From NCBI GenBank assembly GCA_026826555.1, contig JAKSZT010054396.1:16952309-17016308 (forward strand): a stretch of 64,000 nt of DNA, written 5' to 3'. A model generated the notes under the pieces. It made no database searches and had not been told where the DNA came from. It was given only the letters and a program-made list of their open reading frames with translations. Of this stretch, positions 23,095 through 35,430 are shown one piece after another (position 1 is the first letter of the stretch; every line of letters begins with the position of its first letter). The stretch is from Tolypeutes matacus. Taxonomy: Eukaryota; Chordata; Mammalia; Cingulata; Chlamyphoridae. Made by a program: the position numbers and the translations under genes.

Positions 23095-23420
23095 GAATAT
23101 CTGCCTGCTGTATGCCAGGGTCTGTTTTACATGCATCATCTTCTTTAATTTTATTTAATCCTCACAACAACCCTGTATGATAAGCATTAATAGCTCTAAT
23201 TTACAGAAAGGGAATTTGAGGGTCAGGGAGGGTAAGTACCCAAAGTTATGCAGGTGGTAGGGGATGATACCTGTGATATTAGATCCCAGTTCTGTCTGCC
23301 TCCAAAGGTGATGTCCGTTCCATTATATGCTTAACCCCCTGGGCCTTAGTTTCCCCTTCTGTAAAATGGGAATAACATCTAAGTCAGTGATGTGGTCGTG
23401 AGAATGAATTGCACAACCTG
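23095..23420. repeat. minus MIR followed by plus MIR
   Basis: 23095-23320 is an inverted MIR (atttaatcctcacaacaacc, then tttacagaaagggaatttga). 23335-23420 is a plus MIR core (gggccttagtttccccttct, gtaaaatggg). Confidence 0.65.
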
Positions 23421-23424
23421 GCAC

Positions 23425-23937
23425 AGTGGTTGACATTCCTCCTTCCCCTTTCTTCAGGTCCCAGGTACAAGGTCAAGCTACATCATTCTGGGTTTGGCTG
23501 TTTTCAGCTTCTTTCAGTGCAGAGAAGGAAAGACCATGACTTGTGTGTCACAAGTTACACAGCTCGTTACACATCATTTATTTTCTCATGTTCCTGACAG
23601 TCACATTTTTTTTTCCTTACTGAGAAACTGTGGGAGAGCCCATCCACTCCCCCAATGATGCTTATTTACATTGAGGCTGAGCTCATGCTAGGCTCTAGTC
23701 AAAGACTCACACTCTTGATTTGGTCCAAAAGCCACAGACAGCTGCTGTGAGGAATCAGAAGGGACCCACAGAGCAAAGAGCTAATAAGAGAAACTCCCCA
23801 AATGACCAGGACTGGGCCCTGGCGCTGTGCCTTGCCTCCCCTCAGACTCAAGGAGAACTGCAGGTTCAGCTGGGCAGCATTTAAGGGGCTTATTTGTAAG
23901 GCTGGTTTAGAACCTGCCAGTTCACTTTGGTTTGATT
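23425..23937. other. unassigned non-coding sequence
   Basis: Nothing recognised; no gene supported. Confidence 0.35.
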
Positions 23938-23954
23938 CTATTCAATTAGATTTG

Positions 23955-24150
23955 TTTTTTTTTTTGTTTTTTTTTTTTTAAAGATTTTATTTATTTATTC
24001 ATTTATCCCCCCCCTTGCTGCTTGTGCTCGCTGGGTCAGCTAACCACGCCGTGCGGGCGGGCTTGCCTTCACCAGGAGGCCCCAGGAACCGAACCCCGGG
24101 CCTCCCATATGGTAAACGGGAGCCCTACTGATTGAGCCACAGCCGCTTCC
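23955..24150 (-). mobile_element. short-subfamily DAS SINE with 17-bp TSD
   Basis: The TSD ctattcaattagatttg is exact at 23938-23954 and 24151-24167. The element has the interrupted T tail, cttgtgctcgctgggtcag linker and inverted head. It is very similar to the copies at 20.9, 51.0 and 61.1 kb. Confidence 0.92.
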
Positions 24151-24169
24151 CTATTCAATTAGATTTGAT

Positions 24170-26235
24170 TTCTTTCAACAATTAAGTGCCAGGTAGGTAC
24201 TGGGCAAAGCAAAGGGCTCCCTGCTAGTCCCCAAATGGAATTATTATTTGGAATAAGTGATGGAAAGAGAGGGAACTAGAGTCTCTGTGAGTTTTGTGAC
24301 TGTTATGGAATCTAGTTCACCTGTCATGTTGGGACCTCTGAGCTGTACCAGGGAGAGGGAGAATTCAACATCTCACACCAGACAGGCCAGGCCACAGAGA
24401 GCTGACCCCCAGGGTAGTACAGAAGCATGTGAGTTTGTATGTGGCTATGGTGCTGGAATAGGAAAATCAAAGGGAAAAAAGCAAATCAAGAGAGATAAAA
24501 ACAAACATAATTAAAGAATCCCCCTCCCCCATATTCTCTCAACTGGAAATTCCCAATTATGGAAGTCTGGTTAGTTTTTAATACATTGAAAATGCAAATT
24601 CGTCTATTTTGAGTGAGCAAAATTGATTACAAGAGCATACAGGAGGTAGGAAAGCCATCAGGTTCAGCTTGATGGAAAGCCATCAAGGTCAAATTAAAAT
24701 TAAACCTATTAAACTAGTAAATTGCAGAGAAACGATACATGTCAACCAGATCTTATAAAGAGAGACAAAACAAGATGAAGGGGAAAAAAAACAAACCCCA
24801 GCAGAACTGAAGAATGTTTACATTTTTGCAACCACAAATGTAAAGTGAGCTCAGAACCCAGTGGGAGTTTAACAAAATAGAGTGAAGGTCAAGGTGGAGG
24901 CTGCTCTGTTCCCTTCCCCTCCCAGTTGCCCTGGGAATGAAATCATCTCGAGAAGAAACTCACAAGCACAAAACAACTTCTGTGGTTACAGACTTGCTGC
25001 TCCCTCCGACGCTGGCCCAGTCAATGTAGGAAACAAATTAGGCCATTGCTTTACTCATTGGCACCACCGCCTGGAAGGAAACCTGGGGAACCCAGGCATG
25101 GGAAGCGCAGGAGCTCACCTTCCTGGAGCACCCCCCTTGGCAATGCCCTATCACTCAGGAGGGGCTCAAGCGAGTAGAACCTGTTAGTTAGCTGATTAAT
25201 TCTTGAGCATGTCACAGAGATGTCATGGAGAAGGCAAAAATGAGTAAGTCAAGATCCATGTCCCTCCAGGTGAGGAGAAAGCAAAGAAGACATATACTCA
25301 ATTAGTTGTGGGCTAAAGCCACTTCGAGGTGTATAAACAAAGTATTACAGGAATGTTTTTCTTTCTCATGATTCTTTTTCTTATACACACCATAGTTTTA
25401 TAGAAAAAAATTAGCAAATAAGAATATAATCAAAAGGAAAAACTGAAATTACTCCAAATTGTACCACTCAAAGAGAACCACATTAACATTTTGGAGTATA
25501 TCTTTTCAGACTTCTCTTATGCAAATATATGCATGGATTCAAAATATATGTGCACTCTCTGTATACATTGATATACATTCTTTTTCTGTAACAGACTTAT
25601 ACACTATTAGGGATTCTACTTTTCAGCATCTAACCATAAACCATGAGCATCTATCGGCTAATATGTACATATGGGCATCAACATATTTAGTATCTGCATT
25701 GCATCCATTGTTTGAATTTATATGATTTACCTAACCCAGGTGGAGAGATGGGGGTCCTGCCCTTCCTCTCTAGTCAGTGAGAGGGGGCTCCAACGGCAGC
25801 GCTCAGAGAACTTGATATGTGTTTCTTGCAGTTTGCAGAGCCAAGGTTGGTGTTGAATCCCACCGGAGAGGTCTAAAAGGCAAAGATAGTCTGGCTGGCT
25901 GCTGATGGACAAGTTAAAGGAGATGGGGCTATGCTGGGATCAGCTGCTTCTCCCAACTTTGTCCGGGCAAGGGATGGGGAGTGTCTCCCAAGCACCACAC
26001 ATTCGAGAGAAACAAGTTGCTTTGTGATCATCTCGACATAAAGGTTACGGCAGGTAAAGGAGCTCAGATTTTCTTTCCTCTGTGATGAGAACCCATAGGG
26101 AGCCTGAGGAGGGGATTGATGCTGTCAGAACCTTGCTGTAGGAAGATGAATCTGCTCATTGGAGGTGGGGAGACAAGAGGTTAGGAAGTCAGTTCAGAGG
26201 CTGTTAGTCTGGTCTCTAGGGAAACATTCTCTCTT
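24170..26235. other. unassigned non-coding sequence
   Basis: No exon or confident repeat. The AT-rich stretch at about 25330-25720 may be an old repeat but I cannot name it. Confidence 0.35.
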
Positions 26236-26239
26236 TCCA

Positions 26240-26345
26240 CTGGAGTTAGAGGATCTAGGCTCAAGTCCTGCCTCTACCACTGATTGAACTTGCACCAGTC
26301 ACTTAACTTTTCTGAGGCTCAATATCTCGTTGATAACATGGGCAC
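26240..26345 (+). repeat. MIR SINE fragment
   Basis: aggctcaagtcctgcctcta, then gtcacttaacttttctgagg and ctcaatatctcgttgataac, in MIR order. Confidence 0.65.
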
Positions 26346-26359
26346 AAAAACAACCCCAA

Positions 26360-26495
26360 GCACGGATGAAAATGTTTTGGAACTTGATAGAAGTTGTGGA
26401 TGTACAAGATTGTAAATGTACTAAAAGTCACTGAGTCGTACACATTATGTTGTATGAATTTCACCAGTAAACAAAAACAAAACACAACAAAAACC
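26360..26495 (+). repeat. L1 3' terminal fragment
   Basis: It matches the common old L1 3' end: ttgtaaatgtactaaaagtc, actgagtcgtacacattatg, gtatgaatttcaccagtaaa, then an A-rich tail with several AAAAC units. Confidence 0.55.
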
Positions 26496-26499
26496 AAGG

Positions 26500-27805
26500 G
26501 TGATTGTGAGGATCAAATGGATCTGGTGGATTTGTCTGAATGGTCACCCATGGTGTGTGTGAAACTAGCTTTATTCCCATAATTGCATGAACCCTTCTTG
26601 ACCTGGATCCCTCCACAGGTTTAGAGCAAGCAACTAATTTGGGTCCCTTTAAGGTTTTCCAGGCTTGTCCATACAGCAATTTTGTAGTTCAGTCTGGTTA
26701 TTAAAATCTCAGTCACTTGCAGTTTATAATCTCAGTACCCTTCCTCCTCCTGGTCTGCTCTTCTCCACAGGGCAGGGCCCTCTGCTCGGGTACGTGTTGA
26801 GAGGGGGTGGGGTGGAGAGGAGACAAGTGATGGTCTGCCGATGGCAGTGGGAGGCTGCATACCTGGTGCAGGGTAACCCTCCTGGGGCCACTCCTGCCGA
26901 TATTCTCCCTCGTTATGGTTCCTGACCATGGCATCATGTAGGCGCCACTGGGAGAGGGAGGGCCAGGTTCTCCACCTGCTTCGGGCAGGGGCCCCCTGAA
27001 GAGGCAGTCTCAGTATGGGTGCTGTACAAGGCTTCCTCAGGTAGCATTTAACCTGTCTCTGTCATGGAGGACCCCTCAGGGGCAGCCACATCTGTGTCCA
27101 GTGGGCCTGGCTGCCCCTTTCCACTGCTCCTTCAGCTCAGCTGCGTGACCACCCAGGGAGCCTGGAGGTTCTTGCTGCCCCCCTCCCCGCCCCCCAGCTA
27201 AAGTCTCTGCTTCCTTTGGAGGGTCCTCTCCCATATCCTTTCTGCTCCTAGTCTCCAGTCGCTTAGGGTGAAGCCAGTCTGCTGAATTCCAATACAGATC
27301 TTGCTCTCTCACTCAGCACTAGTTAAGATACACACTTAAGTGTCCTCCCCTCTGGCTTCCTGTTCAGTTTTGCATCCATTCCAGGCTGACATTTTCTTTC
27401 ACTGATTCAACAAGGACAGATGACACGTGTGGTTTACAGCTCTTCCCCCATTTGTCCCTGGCTTGTCGCAGTTACCACATGATGGACTCTAGAAAATCGT
27501 CATTGAGGGAAAAAGGATGGCAGAGGGAGAGGAAAAAGAAATCTTAACTTTTGTCCCTGAGATAGCCCTTGCCAGCTGAAAGCATGCCCATGGGTCCCCT
27601 TGGCTGCACCTTAGGTGTTCTGGCTCCTCTCGAGGGAGCTGCTACATGACAATAGATGTAAAAGAGTTAGGCCTTTTCAGTCTGGAATGGGGCAGTGGGA
27701 GGAGGGGGCGGGGGGGGTGAGTCCGAGAGGCTGGCCTCAATTCCCCCCACCCCCTCAGCTAAAGCTAAAAAGTGCCCACGATACCAAAATCATGCTGTAA
27801 GAAAT
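26500..27805. other. unassigned non-coding sequence
   Basis: Moderately GC-rich with several C-rich and G-rich tracts (27176-27195, 27705-27720) and few CpGs. No exon is convincing. Confidence 0.35.
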
Positions 27806-27809
27806 GACA

Positions 27810-28235
27810 GTATTCCCTCCTCCTGCAATAACCTCCCCTTCCCCTTTGCTACATGAAAAACTCCTACCCATCCCTCCAAGCCCATATCAAGGGCCACACC
27901 ACCAGGAAGCCTTGCCTCCTCCCCCACCCCCAGGGGAAGTTAGGACCCTCTCCTCTATGCTCCCCACTGGGTTGTGCTGAGGCCCATGAGCTGTCAAGTG
28001 TGGAAGTCAGAATGTCCAGCATGTGCCCTCCCCTCCCTCCTCCACAGTGACGTCCCTGTGAGGGTCACTGGGCTCTAAGCTACAAAGCACTACATAAATG
28101 TTAGGATATTAAAAGTAATGTGTATCTGGTTGTGTTTAGTTAGTTGACTGTGCTTGAACTATGAGCTCTTTGAAAACAGGGTTGCTTATTTATTTATTGT
28201 AAGCCTCCACACCTGGCACAATGCTGGACACAAAA
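27810..28235 (+). repeat. L2 LINE fragments
   Basis: 27810-27960 resembles the L2 segment before the 3' end (ccctccaagcccatatcaag, aggaagccttgcctcc). 28135-28235 resembles the L2 terminus (actatgagctctttgaaaac, acctggcacaatgctggac). Confidence 0.55.
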
Positions 28236-28239
28236 GGAG

Positions 28240-28625
28240 ACACTTGCCAGACATGGCGGGCAGGGGGTGCTGCTTTTACACCGACCACAGACTGAGCAGA
28301 AAGGCAGGCATCTGGCACTTTTGAGCAGCAGCAGCCCCTGGCCAGCTTTGCCTGGCAGGTCCTCGGAGCTGCTACATTCTCCCTTTGAGACTCCCGCAAT
28401 CCTGCTGGCTTTGGCCTGCTCCCCGTGGCTCTTGCTACCAACTCTGCCAGAATCTTGGCACCTCCCATCTGCTCACCCAGCACTTTCCCACAGCCTCTTT
28501 CCTCAGCACCCTCCTCCTCCTCTAGTCTAGCTTCTCTGGACCTGACATTACTTTCCCAGTCCTGACCAGCTTTGGCCCAAAGCCCAAGAGATATATGATT
28601 TAAGGAGGACACCAATGCTGGAAAC
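28240..28625. other. unassigned non-coding sequence
   Basis: Opposite-strand frames (28190-28654 minus and 28267-28530 plus) overlap and neither has a recognisable product. The start overlaps the L2 end. Confidence 0.35.
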
Positions 28626-28629
28626 TGAT

Positions 28630-28870
28630 GGGCTAGCAGTAGTGGAATGAACACAGGCAGACCTGGCTTCCAATTCTACCTCGGCCACTTACTAGCTGTG
28701 TCACTATGACCAGTTGCACAACTGCCTAGAATATTCGTTTTCTCGTCTGTACATGGGAATAAAAAAATCCCTACCTCAAAGGGTTACAGTGAAGGATAAA
28801 TACCAAGATACCTATTAAGTATCTGGCTTTGTGCCTGACCCATGCTAAGTTCTCAATAAATGTTTATTTT
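28630..28870 (+). repeat. MIR SINE, near full length
   Basis: agacctggcttccaattcta, cttactagctgtgtcactat, ttttctcgtctgtacatggg, cctacctcaaagggttacag and taagttctcaataaatgttt follow the whole MIR consensus order as I recall it. Confidence 0.75.
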
Positions 28871-28874
28871 CTTC

Positions 28875-29460
28875 CTTCTCTCTGATCTGCAAAGATCTCT
28901 TCAAGCCTAAAACTGAGCCTTTGAAACACATGTTTCCTTGTTAAACTATAACTCTGGAAGGTCACCACGCTGCTGGGAAGTTTACCTTCCCAGGACGAAT
29001 GAGAATCCCAGGTGACAGCGATGATCTCTGGTTCCCACATTACCCTGCATCAGAGATTTCTCATTCCAGGTCCAAAGTCCGGCAGATAAGGCGAGGCTGT
29101 GGTATTGATGGGTTTCAGAAACCACACCTGACAAAGCAGATCAAAGCCTGCTCAGTCCACAGAGAAGCAGGGAGTGAGGGAAAGTCCAGGGAGGCCTGGG
29201 ACCGACCCCTGGGGCTGGAGGTCTAGTCCCAGGGCTTGGAGGAGAGCAGAGTCCTTGAAGGAGACGAGTCTGTAAACACCTGGGAGCAACAGCTCAGCCA
29301 GGACTCCTCTGCTCTGGGACTCCCAGGAAGACAGAGGGGCCACTGAGGGCAGCACCTAGCCTGGCCTTCTTCAGGCTGTGAAATGGACAGATTCTGAAGA
29401 TGCCAAACTGAACAGAAACAGCAGGGAGGAGCCAGGGAGCCAATTTCCTTAACCCCGAGA
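28875..29460. other. unassigned non-coding sequence
   Basis: No recognised repeat or gene. Confidence 0.35.
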
Positions 29461-29462
29461 GC

Positions 29463-29653
29463 AGCGGTTTTCAGAGTGAGGTCCCGGGACCAGCAGCATC
29501 AGCACCACCTGTGGGATTGTTAGAAATGCAGGTTAGCAGGCCCCACCCTAGAAGCATGGAATCAGGAACTCCGCCGGTGGGACCCAGCCATCTGCCTTCT
29601 CATAAGTTCTCTGGGTGATCTTTATGCACATTCAAGTGTAAGAACCACAAGTT
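29463..29653. repeat. hAT-Charlie-type non-autonomous DNA transposon
   Basis: The ends are inverted-repeat-like (agcggttttcagagtgaggt at the left and gtgtaagaaccac at the right). The interior has the familiar ggattgttagaaatgcaggt and aggccccaccctagaagca. The MER5-like name is tentative. Confidence 0.55.
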
Positions 29654-29699
29654 TGGTAGATGCTTTTGTTCATTTACCTGAAATTTACTTTCCATTTAG

Positions 29700-29925
29700 A
29701 AATGGTGGGAGATGGTGCAGCACAATGAAATGATCATAGGCTTTAGAGACAGGAAGACCTGAATTCAGAGCCTGGCTCTGCCATGATGTGGCTGTGTAAC
29801 CTTGGGCAATTCCTAAGATATCTACCTTCAGGGGTTGCGGTTAGGTTTAGAGAATATACACAAAGCGTTTAGCAGAGTGCCTGGCACATAGTGGGTGCTA
29901 ATTATCATCATCATCATCATGATGC
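29700..29925 (+). repeat. MIR SINE with (ATC)n
   Basis: MIR order: gctttagagacaggaagacc, tggctgtgtaaccttgggca, gagtgcctggcacatagtgg. It ends in tcatcatcatcatcatgatg. Confidence 0.75.
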
Positions 29926-29929
29926 TGTC

Positions 29930-30810
29930 GTAGTCACCACCATGAGTGCGAGGAAGCCCCTGTGTGGTAAGAACTGTAGATGCACTCAGGAAAAAGCATC
30001 ATGCCGCATTGGGCCACTTACTTGCATCAGGAGTGTTTAATGTGCTCCTTAAAATGCTACTTCATGCCACTTATCACCTGGTTATGTCCTCATTAAGCTA
30101 GGAATGACTTAAAGAAAAAATTTACTTTTCAGATTTGATGGGCAACAAATCGCCATGTAATGCAGATGTACCACGTGAAACCCCAATAAGAAAATCCAGT
30201 CTCATTACAATATAACCTAGACATTTTCCCACCCTACCCCCTTTCTCTTTTCCTTTTAGATAAGTTCCTTAGGTACACAGTAGCACTGGGCAAATATTTG
30301 TTGAGTGTTGGATGAATGGAGTGGCTCCATTTGGCTTTAAAATGCCCTACTGTTGTGCAAGAAAAGGAACCAGATTCGTGACCAGGCCTCTGCCCTCCTG
30401 GGGTGGAAACGTGGCAGGCTTGGTCACAGCACCCAAGTGGGTAACACATTAGAGTCTTGGGAAATCAGGCACCCAGAGGACTGACTATAAGAGACTCATC
30501 TGGTGGAGACAGGTAGTATAGGTTGTTTCCTGAATTTAGCAAAGGCTCTTCACAAGACGATGGCAGTGGTCTCTCAATCCCAGCTGCATGCATGTCCACT
30601 TCTGCTCTACCCTCTCAACCTGCCAGAAGAGTGCTTTTCTGATGAGCCAGTTGTCCAGCGGCCTCTGCCATGCAGAGCAAGCTGGACTCAGAGCATCAAA
30701 TGCAGCTGGCTGGCTTGCCTCCTGGGGTTGTAAATATAAATATGGCCTTTCTAATTGGGGCCACAAGGCATTAATTCAAGCCCTCAGCATCTTCTTTCAC
30801 CCCCTGTCCC
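29930..30810. other. unassigned non-coding sequence
   Basis: No recognised repeat; no exon signal. Frames at 30503-30827 on both strands are unsupported. Confidence 0.35.
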
Positions 30811-30814
30811 CTGC

Positions 30815-31275
30815 CCCAGTTGCCTGAGGGGTCACCTTGTGGTCTCCGGGACTCCTGTCTTGCTCTTCTTCCCACTTTGAGGAATCTTTCTACAGCGTTT
30901 ATCTCATCAGGTCACTGCCCCTCTGCTGCTTACGGGCTACAGCCCTCACACCTTGGCAGGGCATTTGAAGCCCTTTGCAGTTTGGTCTCAAACTACATTT
31001 CCAGCTTACTGCCCGCAGCCAGTGTCTCAGCCCCGCCTGACTCCAGCCTGCTGGTGCCCCTTTCATGGCGTGCGCACAGCCTAAAAGGCCCTTGCTCCTG
31101 TTACCTGCCTGGAGGAACCCTGCACCTCTTTCCTAGAACCTGCTCAAATGCAGCTCACTGTGAAATGGGCCACCAGCCCCTTGCAGCTTATTGGGTGCTT
31201 TCTTAAGTTTTTACTTTTCCTCCTTTTCCAACCCACAAATTCCTTTTCTCCTTCAAGACTTGTCTCTGCTATCAC
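30815..31275 (+). repeat. L2 LINE fragment
   Basis: L2 landmarks in order: ctgctgcttacgggctacag, cttggcagggcatttgaagc, gactccagcctgctggtgcc, acctgctcaaatgcagctca and cttcaagacttgtctctgc. Confidence 0.6.
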
Positions 31276-31279
31276 CTTT

Positions 31280-32060
31280 CAAATTTTCTTTTAAATGTAT
31301 TTTGACACAATTTCAGGCTTACAGGAAAGTTGCAAAAATAGTACAAAGGAATTTTTTTTTTAGGAGGTAGCAGGGGTTGAACCTGGGAACTCACACCTGA
31401 AGCAGGTGCTCAACCACTGAGCTACACCCACTCCCCCCTCCCCCAATTCTTATATATCTTTCACTTTTTAGGTCCTCTAAAGATGATTGTTTTGCCACAT
31501 TTGCCTTAACCTTCTCTATTTTGGTGTATATATAATTTTATTTTTTTCTGAACTGTTTGAGTTTGTTAGAGACATTATACCCCTACATCCCTTCAGTGTA
31601 TGTGCTGTTTTCTAAAAATAAGGACATTCTTTTATGTAATCATAGAATAATTATCAAAATCAGGATATTGACATAGATACCAACTATTATCTAATCTACA
31701 TATCTTCCTCATATTTTTCAAGTTGTCTTAGTAAAGTCCTTTATGGCAAAAGTCCCAGATCATGCATTTCATTTGGTTGTCATGTCTTCTTAGTATCCTT
31801 TGATCTGGAACAATTCCTTGGTCTTTTTTCTTTGTCTTTCATGACAATTGACAGTTTTGAAGCATCTAGGCCAGTTATTTTGTAGAAAATACATCATTGT
31901 GTGTTTGTTTTATGTTTCCTTGTGCTGAGTTCATGTTATACAGATTTGGCAGGAATGCCCCAGAGGTGATGTTGTGTTCTTCTCAGTGTGTCATATCAGG
32001 AGGCACATGATGTCTGTTTGTCACATTTTTGGCAATGTTAGCTTTGATCACTTGGCTGAT
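31280..32060. mobile_element. ancient L1M-like fragment (paralogue of 60.6-61.6 kb)
   Basis: It shares a series of blocks with 60.6-61.6 kb: taccacatttgcc-like sequence near 31493, ttctgaactgtttgag, ccttcagtgtatgtgctgtt, aggacattcttttatgtaat, tttcatttggttgtcatgtc, ggccagttattttgtagaa, gtgttcttctcagtgtgtca and aggaggcacatgatgtctg. Both copies are decayed and both contain a DAS SINE. The L1M assignment is from memory, so the orientation is left open. Confidence 0.45.
31352..31436 (-). mobile_element. old short DAS-type SINE
   Basis: T run, taggaggtagcaggggttga (inverted B box), then ccactgagctacacccactc (inverted A box). It uses the agctcagtggttgag head variant also seen near 44.4, 52.1 and 55.2 kb, distinct from the tggctcaatcagtaggg head of the short subfamily. 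Confidence 0.75.
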
Positions 32061-32204
32061 TTGTTGATACGTCCAATTCCTCCCCTGGCCCATGAGGTCC
32101 TTCTCAAGGGCAAGGAGGGACTCAGCTGGATTCATCCTGGTGTCCCCAGTACCAGAGGAGGTGGGAATGCACGGAGGGGAGGAACAAACACCAACTGACC
32201 CCTC

Positions 32205-32400
32205 CCACGGCTGCTAGTCATTTATGCCTCACAGCCAACCTGTAATTTAGTGATTGTTGGGCTCATTTTATAGTTGTGCTCAGTGACACAAGTAATTTGC
32301 CTAAGGACACTTAACTGGTAAGCAGCAGATCCAGATTCAAATCAGATCTGCCTGCCATTTCCCATAACACTACTATCCTGGAGCCAGACACTCAACAACA
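32205..32400 (-). repeat. MIR SINE fragment
   Basis: Inverted MIR: tgcctcacagccaacctgta, ctcattttatagttgtgctc, taatttgcctaaggacactt, gcagatccagattcaaatc. Confidence 0.65.
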
Positions 32401-32422
32401 TTCATTGCTTTGAATGGATGTT

Positions 32423-32440
32423 AAAAAAAAAAAAAAAAAA
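32423..32440. repeat. poly(A) run
   Basis: Eighteen A in a row with no recognisable retrocopy body beside it. Confidence 0.8.
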
Positions 32441-32511
32441 CTAACAGAAAAATCTAACCACAAGACCACCAAAAAAACTTAACACTCACCTACATTGGTG
32501 ACGTGGTCTTT

Positions 32512-32625
32512 CATTCATTTATCCCTTCAGCAAATGTTTGTGGTGGTCCTACTGTGTACCAGGCACTGTTAGAGGTAATAAGATATAGTAGTGAACAAAC
32601 AACTTACATTCTAGTGAGACTCTGA
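32512..32625 (-). repeat. L2 LINE 3' end fragment
   Basis: Inverted L2 end: cttcagcaaatgtttgtggt, actgtgtaccaggcactgtt, gtagtgaacaaacaacttac, attctagtgag. Confidence 0.65.
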
Positions 32626-32639
32626 AAATACCAGGAAAT

Positions 32640-34100
32640 CCAACGAAAGTGGCTTAAACAATAACAAGAAGGCAAGAGATAGGGCAGCTCTGGGATTGAC
32701 TAGTTTAGTGGCTCAGAGAGTGGCTTAGTCAGAGCCAAGGTTCTGGTTGTCTGAGATTCTCTTAGCTTTCCTTTGGGGACTGCAAGATGTCTGCCTTTGT
32801 TTCAGGCAAGACATCCTTAAGGAAAATAAAGGGGACATTCCTTTATATCACCTGAAGAAGTCTTGCTAGAGTTCTCCCAGCCGACTGCTCTTTCACCTCA
32901 TTGGCCAGAACCACATTTTGGGCCCATGCAGCAATCCATAAATGCCTGGTTCCAGCAACCCAGAGCCCTGTCCTCACCTGTCCTGCCACCAGGATCAGCC
33001 TCCCCTAAAGCACTTGGTACTCAGAAGAGGAGGGGCGGGGGAGTAAAAAAAAAAAAAATCGCAATTTTCTTTTTCAAAAGGAGGAGGGTGGAGGGAGAAA
33101 GGTTGTTGAGTAGGCAACTGACAATATCTGTCAAATCACCTATCCAATAATTTACCAAATATTTACATACAGATTCTGAGACTTCCTAGAAACTCTTGTT
33201 TATGCAAATATAGATTTACCTCACTGCTATTCCTTATATTCATGATAAGCTCTACTACTTTATACTTTACATATTAAGTCATATAACCTCACTATATATC
33301 TATCCTTCTATCTCTTGTCTCATTCCAATATAACGTCTCCTTTCCTTAAATGTGCAGAATCTTAGGGGAAAATTTTAGAAATATTTAATAACTGGTACTA
33401 GGACGTGCATTGACCAGCACACAGCACACAGCGGAGGGTCCTGCTTGGCCTGCACTAACCATTTAGTTGATGGATTGGGGGCTGCCCAGAAGGATCCTAG
33501 TGGAAGGGTCAGGGAGGCTAGGGAAACACCCAGGCCCTACCACTTACCAACTGCTATGGAAGTACTTACTTCAGCACTTAAGAACCAGTATCACAGTACC
33601 ACACCCATGTGACAGGCTGGACATCAGCTCATGTCCACAATGACCATTCTCAGTGTCAGTATAATGACCACAGCACAATCTAGCCAGCCTCCGCCCGATG
33701 GCCGGACATTTAGGCTACCTCTAGTTATAACTGCAACATCAAACTGGGTTCTAACTACCTCTGCACATTACCTTTGATTTTGTGTTTTAAAAAAAATATT
33801 CTATAAGTATATATACATGCATATATTTTTAACTATTTTATATTTTAATTAGTTTGTTTCCTTGGAACACATCCCTCAAAGTGGTGTTCCAAGGCCAAAG
33901 GGTGTGATCAATTTTATAATTTGACACAGTGATTTAAAAAGCATTTAGCCAAAGAGTTCAGAAATATCCTTGTCTGCTTTTTACAGACAACCATTCCTGG
34001 GGGTCTGGGAGGAGCATAATGAAGTGGAAAGAGGGTGGGCATCGGCATAAGGACAGCTGGGCACAGGTCTGGACAGCGTTATTCTCCTAGTGGTTGTATA
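32640..34100. other. unassigned sequence
   Basis: An A run at 33046-33058 and an AT-rich patch at 33780-33860. A possible small old L1 piece lies at about 33850-33960. No gene is supported. Confidence 0.35.
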
Positions 34101-34113
34101 TGTGGTGGTCTCT

Positions 34114-34370
34114 CTCTTTTTTTTTTTTTTTTAAAGATTTATTTTATTTATTTATTTGTTCCCCCCTTGCTGCTTGTGTTCGCTGTGTCCATTTGCGGGG
34201 CACTTTTCTGTGTCTGCTTGTCTCCCTTTGTTGCATCATCTTGCTGCACAAGCGTCAGCTCACCGCACCGTGCAGGCTGGCTTGCCTTCACCAGGAGGCC
34301 CTGGGAATCGAACCCAGGGCCTCCCATATGGTAAACGGGAGCCCAACCACTTGAGCCACATCTGCTTCCC
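34114..34370 (-). mobile_element. DAS SINE with 13-bp TSD
   Basis: T run, long linker (cgctgtgtccatttgcgggg), inverted head ending catctgcttccc. The TSD tgtggtggtctct is exact at 34101-34113 and 34371-34383. Confidence 0.92.
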
Positions 34371-34383
34371 TGTGGTGGTCTCT

Positions 34384-35430
34384 TAGCCTCTATGAAGCTT
34401 GGTTTCCCCCAGCTGCAGAATGGGGGTGATGCTACTCTCACAGCACCAGGAGCAGTAGGCAGCCTGTTCCTGAACTTGGCCTGAGGCCCTGGCCACCCTA
34501 GTCAAACCCTCAGCATGGCCCACGTTAGTGGAAGGTGGGCTGGCTGGCAGGACTTGAATGGTGAACTGTCAGTGTCCTGGAAGTTGCTGGTTCTGCACTG
34601 CAAGGGAGTGTGTAGACTGCCACCTTCTGATGTAGAGAGTTAGTGTCCAGACGACTTTTGGGATCAAGTTGCTCCCCCTTGTGTCTCCGTGAGGATCAGT
34701 CCCAAGGGTGAAGCTGTGGGAGGGGGGGCAAGTTTCCCCAGCCTAGAATGGCCCCTGTGTCCGTGGTAGCTGGATGGTGATGTCCTCCTACCAATGAAAC
34801 TCTGGGAGGGACAAAGATGCTGGGTTTTGAATACCTGGTTGTAAATGAAGGCTGTTTTGGTTTTGGTGAAGGTGCTGACAAAAGGAATCTTTGCCAAAGC
34901 AGGAGGACTTTGTCAGTGATTTATTAAACCCTGACCAGGGATGCTGGCAGCAGCAGCATTGAATCCGCCAGTCAATCAGTCCATACCTGTTTGCAGAGCA
35001 CCTGCCATGTGCCTGACACATGCTTTGACAAACAATGTGGAACAACATAGGCAGGGCTCCTGCTCACATTGTCTAGTCAGGAGGTTTGCTGAAAGATGAA
35101 TTCTTTTTAATTCATATACTTTCTTTTATTTATTTAATTGAAAAGACAAAATGGCATATTCCACCTCTCAAACACACCTATTTTTATTTCAATACTTTCC
35201 AGTCCTTAACACATGCATGCACATTTTTATAGATTTGTCGTCCTAGTGTATATATTATTTGTTATATTTTACTCAAAATACACATTTTTATGATGCTATT
35301 TAATCTTTGTAATTATCCTTACAGCTATATAAGAGGTATATGTGTGGCTGTATCAAAATATATGTAGCAATTCCTTTAAGCCCAGACATATAGATTATTT
35401 TTGGATATGTTTGATGTGACTGATAACTTC
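34384..35430. other. unassigned non-coding sequence
   Basis: No repeat recognised with confidence. The AT-rich 35110-35430 precedes the A-tail of the minus-strand L1. No gene is supported. Confidence 0.35.

Noticed and set aside
22591..23139. A 182-residue minus-strand frame
   Set aside because: It runs through sequence with MIR-like and L2-like pieces, opposite frames overlap it, and the protein resembles nothing I know.
26500..27805. Possible second CpG island
   Set aside because: The region is GC-rich in places, but CpG dinucleotides are sparse and the C or G runs explain the composition.
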